Shown: positions 1-5,324 of the stretch, piece after piece | Numbering within the stretch: the stretch's first letter is position 1 | How the letters are laid out: the number at the start of each line of letters is the position of its first letter | Assembly (NCBI GenBank): GCA_903907885.1 | Contig: CAIVPY010000355.1 | Coordinates: forward strand, 1 to 5,324 | Length of the DNA: 5,324 bases | From: an uncultured Bacteroidota bacterium | Lineage (GTDB): Bacteria > Bacteroidota > Bacteroidia > UKL13-3 | Direction: 5' to 3' | The notes under the pieces: generated by a model | What the model was told of the DNA's origin: nothing | The model's database searches: none | Seen by the model: the letters and a program-made list of their open reading frames with translations, nothing else | Program-made: the position numbers and the translations under genes

Positions 1-1048
1 ATCCGAAAAAACCACCAAAAACCCCAATGCTTAGCGCAATGGTTATAAAAATTCGATTCACATCAAAGCCTGAAAATCCAGTAGCTTTCAATATGGCAAT
101 TGAATCCATCTTTTCATAAATCATCATATTTAAAATATTGTAAATCCCAAAACCTGCCACAATTAATAAAGTTATTCCTACTGCATAAGAGATAAGAGTT
201 CTAACTGAACTACCAGTCTCAAATTGAGAGTTTGCAGTTTGTATATCTACTGCATCTATATCAAATAAATGTCCATATTCTTTAGCCATTTGAGGTGCAA
301 TAAGTATATTCTTCAATTTAATTTGTATATCGGTTACATAATTATTTGATTCTCCGAGTAATTTTTGTGCAGTACCAATTGACACATAACTTTGTACCTT
401 ATCTACATCTTGTATTCCTGATTGAAAATAGCCAACTACTTTCAATTGCATGCGCTCTCCTTTGCTTGTTGTTACCTGTATGGCATCACCAATATTAGCA
501 AGCATTTTTTCGGCAGCACCTTTACCCAAAATAATACTGTTGGGTGTATTTTTCAAATCAATATAATTTCCTAAAGTAACATAATCTTTAAACTTAAACA
601 ATCGAGCTTCTTCATCCACATTTACCCCATTAATTACACCTGTTAAATCAATCATACCCACATTATAAAAAACTTGTGCCACAATTTTAGGTGCAAAACC
701 AAGAACTCGGGAATCCATTTGTAAAGTTTTAAAAATGGCTGGGCAATTATATATCTGTGCCCTCTCGTTTTTAGGTTTTATCGATCTGATAAAATTGTAC
801 TTCTTATTATATGTATCAAGTAAATTAATAGGTTGATCTTTGGATGCCTGAATTTCGTTATACAAACGAATATGAGGTGTACGATTAACGATAAGTCCAT
901 CTAACATATCATTTAATCCAGACATAAAACTAAGAAGCGTAATAAACATGGTGATACTAAACGTAACACCAACTGCTGCAACCAAAGTTTGTTTCCAGCG
1001 AGCCAATAAAAGCGACAGTGATATACTGTTGATCAGTTTAATATTCAT
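1..1048 (-). CDS. ABC transporter permease, FtsX/LolE/MacB family (partial, C-terminus off window)
   Basis: Inner-membrane permease subunit of an ABC export system of the MacB/LolCE/DevC kind, which moves a substrate from the periplasmic side rather than through the membrane. Translating the minus strand from ATG at 1048 gives 349 codons with no stop before the window edge. Visible: an N-terminal membrane helix at about residues 21-43, after a short amphipathic start with RW at 17-18; a soluble periplasmic MacB_PCD-like domain at about 44-280; a second helix at about 285-310; then the family's hallmark cytoplasmic stretch (EKMDSIAILKATGF, 312-325) and the start of a third helix (333 on). One more helix and a short tail, perhaps 50-60 residues, should lie beyond position 1. 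The start ATG overlaps the adaptor's stop as ATGA, so translation is probably coupled. No ATPase domain is present in this polypeptide, so a separate ATPase gene is expected. Substrate unknown. Family call firm; specific subfamily not decidable. Confidence 0.9.
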   Translation of the reverse strand, partial: MNIKLINSISLSLLLARWKQTLVAAVGVTFSITMFITLLSFMSGLNDMLDGLIVNRTPHIRLYNEIQASKDQPINLLDTYNKKYNFIRSIKPKNERAQIYNCPAIFKTLQMDSRVLGFAPKIVAQVFYNVGMIDLTGVINGVNVDEEARLFKFKDYVTLGNYIDLKNTPNSIILGKGAAEKMLANIGDAIQVTTSKGERMQLKVVGYFQSGIQDVDKVQSYVSIGTAQKLLGESNNYVTDIQIKLKNILIAPQMAKEYGHLFDIDAVDIQTANSQFETGSSVRTLISYAVGITLLIVAGFGIYNILNMMIYEKMDSIAILKATGFSGFDVNRIFITIALSIGVFGGFFG

Positions 1049-2130
1049 TCTGTAGGCTTTAATAACTCTTCATCTGCATTGATACCTGAAATGATTTCAA
1101 TCTTTTGGTAATCTTTCAATCCGGTTTTTACTATCACTTTTTCACCATTGCTTTTAATTACAATTGAATCATTTAGTAAATAGTTTCGAGGAATTAGAAT
1201 AGCTTGTGGTTTTGTTTGTAATATTATGTTAGCCTCAAATGTCACATTAGGATACAATACTTTTGGCCTTTGTTCAAACTCTGCTTCAACTAAAAAAGTT
1301 TTGCTACGTTCGTTCATAAAAGGATAAATTTTACTAACATAAGCTTCAAATACCTTGCCTTTATAGCTATCCATTGTTACCAAAACCTTTAGTCCTTTTT
1401 GAATTTTAAAAATATCATATTCATCAACTTGCATTTCTAAAATAAAATGCTGGCAATTCCCAATAACTGCCAAAGGAGTTTGCAAACCAACTTGTTCGCC
1501 TTTAGCTTTTAATAATTCATACACAACACCATCAATCTCGCTTTTTAAAGTATAATCTCGTTCAAGTTTACTTGAAATTAACAAATTCTTTTTCGACTGT
1601 GATGAAGTAAAATCTAGTTGACGTTTTAAATCTTGGTATTTTACATTTGCCGAAAAATAGGCCGTTTTAGCGTTTTGATAATTAAGATCCCTTTGCTCTA
1701 ATTCCACCTTACTTCCAACTTGCTGTTGCCACAAAGCTACTTGTCTGAAATAAAGAGCCGAGTCGTTTTTTAATTTATTTAAAGCTAGGTCAATAAACAA
1801 TTTAGCTTCTTTTAATTTATCTTGGTTAACATTAAAATCCGAAAAACGTGCAGCCAATTCAGCATTTTCTTTGCCTAGTCTTTGTGCTTCGTTTGATATT
1901 GATAAAATAGGCGTTCCTACTTTAACAGTATCGCCTTCTGAAACTAGAATATTATCGATAATGCCATTTACTGTTGCAAAGGCTAAATATTGATCTTTAC
2001 TTTTTATTGTTCCTGAAGCGTAAATTGATTCTGAAATATCAGCAACGGAAGATTTTGTTTTTTCAATTTTTTGCTTGCATGACACAAAAATTGAAATCAA
2101 TAATATCAAAAATACATAGCACTTTTTCAT
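1045..2130 (-). CDS. Periplasmic adaptor (membrane fusion) lipoprotein, HlyD/MacA family
   Basis: Adaptor subunit that would link the inner-membrane ABC permease encoded next to an outer-membrane channel. The N-terminus is a lipoprotein signal peptide: KK at 2-3, a hydrophobic run at 5-17, and a lipobox ending FVSC with the lipidated cysteine at 18. Domains in order: first half of the lipoyl/barrel-sandwich domain at about 46-80 (GIIDNILVSEGDTV from 56); a charged alpha-helical hairpin at about 80-188; second lipoyl half at about 195-223 (IDGVVYELLKAKGEQV, 199-214); beta-barrel at about 228-305; membrane-proximal region at about 307-361. The length, 361 residues, is normal for the family. The start is fixed: an in-frame TAA lies 12 bases upstream, and the next in-frame Met is at residue 233. 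The stop overlaps the permease start by 4 bases. The lipobox has Phe at -3, which is less usual but tolerated. An RND-type adaptor has the same fold; the FtsX-type permease next door argues for an ABC system. Confidence 0.92.
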   Translation of the reverse strand: MKKCYVFLILLISIFVSCKQKIEKTKSSVADISESIYASGTIKSKDQYLAFATVNGIIDNILVSEGDTVKVGTPILSISNEAQRLGKENAELAARFSDFNVNQDKLKEAKLFIDLALNKLKNDSALYFRQVALWQQQVGSKVELEQRDLNYQNAKTAYFSANVKYQDLKRQLDFTSSQSKKNLLISSKLERDYTLKSEIDGVVYELLKAKGEQVGLQTPLAVIGNCQHFILEMQVDEYDIFKIQKGLKVLVTMDSYKGKVFEAYVSKIYPFMNERSKTFLVEAEFEQRPKVLYPNVTFEANIILQTKPQAILIPRNYLLNDSIVIKSNGEKVIVKTGLKDYQKIEIISGINADEELLKPTE

Positions 2131-2370
2131 TTGGCAAATTTACTTATTTATATGTGATGTGATGGCTATTTTAAATGTTACATAAATGACAGAAAACAGA
2201 ATTTTGTATAAAAACAAACATGTAATATATTTTCACATATTTTAAATTTTGATTCCTCTTATTAGTGCTATTTAATTGTTCAATTTACTTTTAACCTAAT
2301 CTTTCAAATGAACAATATTTTAATAAAAAATAAATTTAATCAATAAAAAGAAGCAGTTACAAACTAACAA
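2131..2370. other. AT-rich spacer between leuS and the exporter operon
   Basis: These 240 bases hold no credible gene on either strand. By hand count G+C is about 20%, falling to about 13% in 2281-2340, well below the flanking genes. The stretch contains many short A/T runs, a 5-base tandem repeat (TGTGA, just over two copies, near 2153-2164) and one promoter-like element next to the adaptor start. I found no GC-rich stem followed by a T run that would make a convincing terminator for leuS, so read-through into the exporter genes cannot be excluded. Confidence 0.7.
2135..2142 (-). promoter_or_regulatory. Possible Bacteroidota -7 element (TAAATTTG) for the adaptor-permease operon
   Basis: On the minus strand the sequence reads TAAATTTG-CCAA-ATG. 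This matches the known Bacteroidota -7 consensus TAnnTTTG exactly and sits four bases from the adaptor start codon. A start site about five bases past the element would fall at the ATG itself, giving a leaderless or nearly leaderless mRNA. I see no TTG/TTTG -33 element at the usual 17-23 base spacing. In a spacer this AT-rich a chance match is quite possible (roughly one in four by a rough estimate). Confidence 0.35.
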
Positions 2371-5322
2371 TTAAACCACAATATTCACAATCTTGCCTTT
2401 AACAAAGATTACTTTTTTAGGTGCTTTGCCTTCTAACCATTTTTGAACGGTTTCGTTGGCAAGAACAATAGATTCAATATCTGCAGGATTGGCCTCTAAA
2501 GTAAATTCAATGTTTTCTCGGTGTTTTCCATTAATTGAAATTGGATAACTAAACGAACTTTCAACCAAATAATCTGAATTGAATGAAGGGAATGCTGCAG
2601 TAACAATACTACACGTATTACCCAAAGCATTTTGCCACAATTCTTCGGTAATATGCGGTGCATAAGGCGATAGACATACCAATAAATCTGAAAGAATCTC
2701 TCTTTTATTGCATTTTAAATCACTCAATTCGTTCACACATATCATAAAGGCAGGCACAGAGGTGTTGAATGAAAAATTCTCAATATCCTCCCCTACTTTC
2801 TTAATCAGTTTGTGTAAAGCTTTCAATTCTTGCTTGCTTGGTTCTTCGCTATTAACCAACAAAGCATTATCATTATAGAATAATCGCCATAGCTTTTTCA
2901 AGAAACGGTGAACCCCTTCTATACCTTGGGTGCTCCAAGGTTTGCTTTGTTCCAATGGGCCCAAAAACATTTCATACAAACGCAAGGTATCGGCTCCGTA
3001 TTCTTCGATTATGTCATCTGGAGTTACTACATTGTATTTAGACTTGGACATTTTTTCGACTTCTTGTTTCAAGACTAAGTATCGTCTTTCTCCGTCTAAT
3101 ATCCAGTTAAATCTATCAGGTTTTTTTTCTTCATTACCATAAAGTCTTCTTAGATTAGTTTTAAATTGACTGAATGATATAAATGAATCAAAATTATCTT
3201 TATATAATCTACCTTTACCATCTGTAAATTCAATAGGTACTAGCCATTGAGCATTTTTATCTGAAATTTCATAAATAACATCATCAATTTTCACTTTACC
3301 TCTTCCTAATTCATTATCACTTCCTTGAATATTATCATTCCAACCAATAATTTCAAATTGATTATTTGTTTCTATACCAGTATGCAAATAATTGGTTAAC
3401 CCTTGAATCATCCCCTGATTAATCAATTTCTTCGCAGGTTCTTTCATAGGTATCAAACCCATGTCGTACAAGAACTTTGTCCAAAATCGCACATACAATA
3501 AGTGGCCTGTTGCATGCTCACTTCCTCCAATGTATAAATCTACTTGTTTCCAATAATCCTTAGCTACGTTACCCACAAATTCCTCAGTATTTTTATTGTC
3601 CATATAGCGCAAAAAATACCATGAACTTCCCGCCCATCCCGGCATGGTAGATAACTCATATTCGTATTTACCTTGGTATTTCCAATTGTTAGCCCTTGCC
3701 AATGGTGGTTCACCATCTTCTGTTGGCAAGTATTTATCTACTTCCGGTAAAATCAACGGCAACTCACTTTCATCAATGGTATAGGGCAATCCATCTTTGT
3801 AATACACCGGAATAGGCTCGCCCCAATAGCGTTGACGGCCAAAAATAGCATCACGCAAACGGTAATTGGTTTTACCTTTACCAATGCCTCTTTTTTCAAT
3901 CTCTTCAATGGCACGTTTGATGGCATCTTTAACAGATAAACCGTTTAGGAATGATGAATTAACTAATATACCATCTTTGGCATCGAATGCTTCTTGTAGA
4001 GACGTTGCATGCAATGTCTCTACTTCGGATTCGGGAGTAGTAGGTTTAACAACCTGCGGAATAGGCAAATTAAAATGTTTGGCAAAAGCAAAATCACGAG
4101 TATCGTGAGCAGCCACACCCATCACAGCACCCGTACCATAGCCCGCCAATACATAATCGGCTACCCATATTGGTATTTCATTTCCAGTAAATGGATGTAT
4201 AACATACCTACCTGTAAACTGACCACTAATGCGTTTTACATCCGCTTGCCTTTCTCGTTCGCTACGGTTCTTAGCCTCATCAACATAAGCAGCTACATCA
4301 TCAATAAAATCAGGGTCAACCAACTCGCTTAACATTTCATGCTCGGGTGCAATGGCTATAAAACTCACCCCAAAAATAGTATCAGGTCGAGTGGTAAAAA
4401 CTTCTATACTTAAAGTGGAATTTTGAACTATAAACTCTATTGAAGAGCCTATACTTTTTCCTATCCAATTTCGTTGCGCTTCTTTAATACTATCTGTCCA
4501 GTCGAGGTAATTTAAATCTTGAAGTAAACGCTCAGCATAGGCCGTAATTTTCAAACTCCATTGCTTCATCAATTTACGTTCAACGGAATGTCCGCCACGC
4601 TCACTCACACCATCTTTTATCTCGTCATTACTCAAAACAGTACCCAATGCAGGACACCAATTTACATAGGTATCGCTCAAGTAGGCCAATCGGAAACCTA
4701 ACAATATTTTTTGTTTTTTTTCTTCGCTAAACTGCTTCCACTCATTCCCACTAAAGGTAACAAAATCCATCTCAATGCCACCATTCAAAATGGTATCATC
4801 CACACCGTGAAATCCTTTTTTTTCAAATATTTTCACAAGAGTTTCAATAGGTTCTGCCTTATCTGTTTTAGGATTATACCAACTATGAAACAATTTGATA
4901 AAAATCCATTGTGTCCATTTGTAATAATCAGGATTAGATGTACGCACTTCACGACTCCAATCATAGCTAAAACCAATTTTATCCAATTGCTCTCTGTATC
5001 GTTTAATGTTTACATCGGTGGTAATGGCAGGGTGTTGCCCTGTTTGAATGGCGTATTGTTCGGCAGGCAAACCGAAGGCATCATAACCCATAGGATGAAG
5101 CACGTTGAATCCCTTCAGCCTTTTATACCTTGAGTAAATATCTGAAGCAATGTATCCTAAAGGATGACCAACATGCAATCCTGCACCACTTGGATATGGG
5201 AACATATCAAGCACATAATATTTGGGTTTTGATGTATCCTCCTTAACTTTATAAATTTCGTTATCAGCCCAAAACTGCTGCCATTGTTCTTCAATTTGTT
5301 TGTGGTTATATTCTTTGCTCAT
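2371..5322 (-). CDS. leuS: Leucyl-tRNA synthetase (class I, bacterial type, with editing domain)
   Basis: Cytoplasmic enzyme that charges tRNA-Leu with leucine using ATP and hydrolyses mischarged products. Visible in order: the Rossmann catalytic core with PYPSG (42-46) and the HIGH signature as HVGH (50-53), then DAFGLPAE (81-88); an insertion at about 150-207; a ZN1-like segment from NWCP (221-224); the CP1 editing domain with TTRPDT (310-315) and an AAHDTRD block (404-410); return to the core with WAGSSWYF (563-570) and GGSEHATGHLLY (599-610); a long leucine-specific insertion (about 637-755); KMSKS (757-761); an alpha-helical anticodon-binding region (about 775-910); and a small C-terminal domain ending KGKIVNIVV. 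At 983 residues it is longer than E. coli LeuRS (860), mainly because of the two insertions, a pattern I associate with Bacteroidota. The frame is intact throughout. ATG at 5322 is the natural start, since the family's N-terminus (YNHKQIEEQWQQFW) follows directly; its promoter lies outside the window. Confidence 0.98.
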   Translation of the reverse strand: MSKEYNHKQIEEQWQQFWADNEIYKVKEDTSKPKYYVLDMFPYPSGAGLHVGHPLGYIASDIYSRYKRLKGFNVLHPMGYDAFGLPAEQYAIQTGQHPAITTDVNIKRYREQLDKIGFSYDWSREVRTSNPDYYKWTQWIFIKLFHSWYNPKTDKAEPIETLVKIFEKKGFHGVDDTILNGGIEMDFVTFSGNEWKQFSEEKKQKILLGFRLAYLSDTYVNWCPALGTVLSNDEIKDGVSERGGHSVERKLMKQWSLKITAYAERLLQDLNYLDWTDSIKEAQRNWIGKSIGSSIEFIVQNSTLSIEVFTTRPDTIFGVSFIAIAPEHEMLSELVDPDFIDDVAAYVDEAKNRSERERQADVKRISGQFTGRYVIHPFTGNEIPIWVADYVLAGYGTGAVMGVAAHDTRDFAFAKHFNLPIPQVVKPTTPESEVETLHATSLQEAFDAKDGILVNSSFLNGLSVKDAIKRAIEEIEKRGIGKGKTNYRLRDAIFGRQRYWGEPIPVYYKDGLPYTIDESELPLILPEVDKYLPTEDGEPPLARANNWKYQGKYEYELSTMPGWAGSSWYFLRYMDNKNTEEFVGNVAKDYWKQVDLYIGGSEHATGHLLYVRFWTKFLYDMGLIPMKEPAKKLINQGMIQGLTNYLHTGIETNNQFEIIGWNDNIQGSDNELGRGKVKIDDVIYEISDKNAQWLVPIEFTDGKGRLYKDNFDSFISFSQFKTNLRRLYGNEEKKPDRFNWILDGERRYLVLKQEVEKMSKSKYNVVTPDDIIEEYGADTLRLYEMFLGPLEQSKPWSTQGIEGVHRFLKKLWRLFYNDNALLVNSEEPSKQELKALHKLIKKVGEDIENFSFNTSVPAFMICVNELSDLKCNKREILSDLLVCLSPYAPHITEELWQNALGNTCSIVTAAFPSFNSDYLVESSFSYPISINGKHRENIEFTLEANPADIESIVLANETVQKWLEGKAPKKVIFVKGKIVNIVV

Positions 5323-5324
5323 GA

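Noticed and set aside
1974..2162. Plus-strand open frame of 62 codons overlapping the adaptor start
   Set aside because: It is antisense to the adaptor signal peptide and lipoyl region. The Phe/Lys/Leu-rich translation is what AT-rich antisense DNA gives by chance.
2152..2164. TGTGA tandem repeat upstream of the adaptor gene, considered as an operator
   Set aside because: There are just over two copies of a 5-base unit with no inverted symmetry and no second site, so nothing beyond chance supports a regulator-binding site.
2227..2243. Direct repeat ATATTTT separated by three bases
   Set aside because: A 7-base A/T-only repeat in DNA of about 20% G+C is not significant.
2345..2365. Short hairpin (AGTT-TGT-AACT) followed by a T run just after the leuS stop on the minus strand
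   Set aside because: The stem has only four base pairs, three of them A-T, and the T run is five bases. This is too weak to call a terminator and is expected by chance in this composition.
4711..5133. Plus-strand open frame of 140 codons inside leuS
   Set aside because: It lies wholly opposite conserved catalytic-core codons of leuS, has low-complexity Phe/Lys/Ile composition and matches no family I recognise. It is a shadow of the real gene.
2371..5322. Assignment as valyl- or isoleucyl-tRNA synthetase instead of leucyl
   Set aside because: The insertion directly before KMSKS, the DAFGLPAE block and the GGSEHATGHLLY block are of LeuRS type, and the C-terminal KGKIVNIVV ending fits bacterial LeuRS.

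Overview
The window looks like a piece of an AT-rich Bacteroidota chromosome. Three things suggest this: the long LeuRS with lineage-type insertions, a lipoprotein-type efflux adaptor, and the absence of Shine-Dalgarno sequences, with a TAnnTTTG-like promoter element instead. This is inferred from sequence character only; no database search was run. All three genes lie on the minus strand, so transcription runs from high to low coordinates.

Layout in transcription order. Positions 5322-2371 hold a complete leucyl-tRNA synthetase gene (leuS, 983 codons), whose start codon is two bases from the window edge. Positions 2370-2131 are a very AT-rich spacer (about 20% G+C by hand count) with one plausible promoter element right next to the next gene and no convincing terminator. 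Positions 2130-1045 encode a 361-residue periplasmic adaptor (membrane fusion protein, MacA/HlyD type) with a lipoprotein signal peptide. Positions 1048-1 encode the first 349 residues of an FtsX/LolE/MacB-type ABC transporter permease that runs off the window. Adaptor and permease overlap by the four bases ATGA and so are almost certainly co-transcribed and translationally coupled.

Adaptor and permease are two of the parts of a tripartite ABC export system. The ATPase would be expected next (beyond position 1) and an outer-membrane TolC-like channel elsewhere. The substrate cannot be told from this sequence. leuS is a housekeeping gene with no evident functional link to the exporter.

I see no mobile element, CRISPR array, tRNA or rRNA, and nothing that amounts to a new biological system. 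The points most worth a second look are an enlarged, unusually AT-rich insertion before the KMSKS loop of LeuRS, an apparent substitution in the LeuRS editing motif, and a possibly leaderless promoter for the exporter operon.
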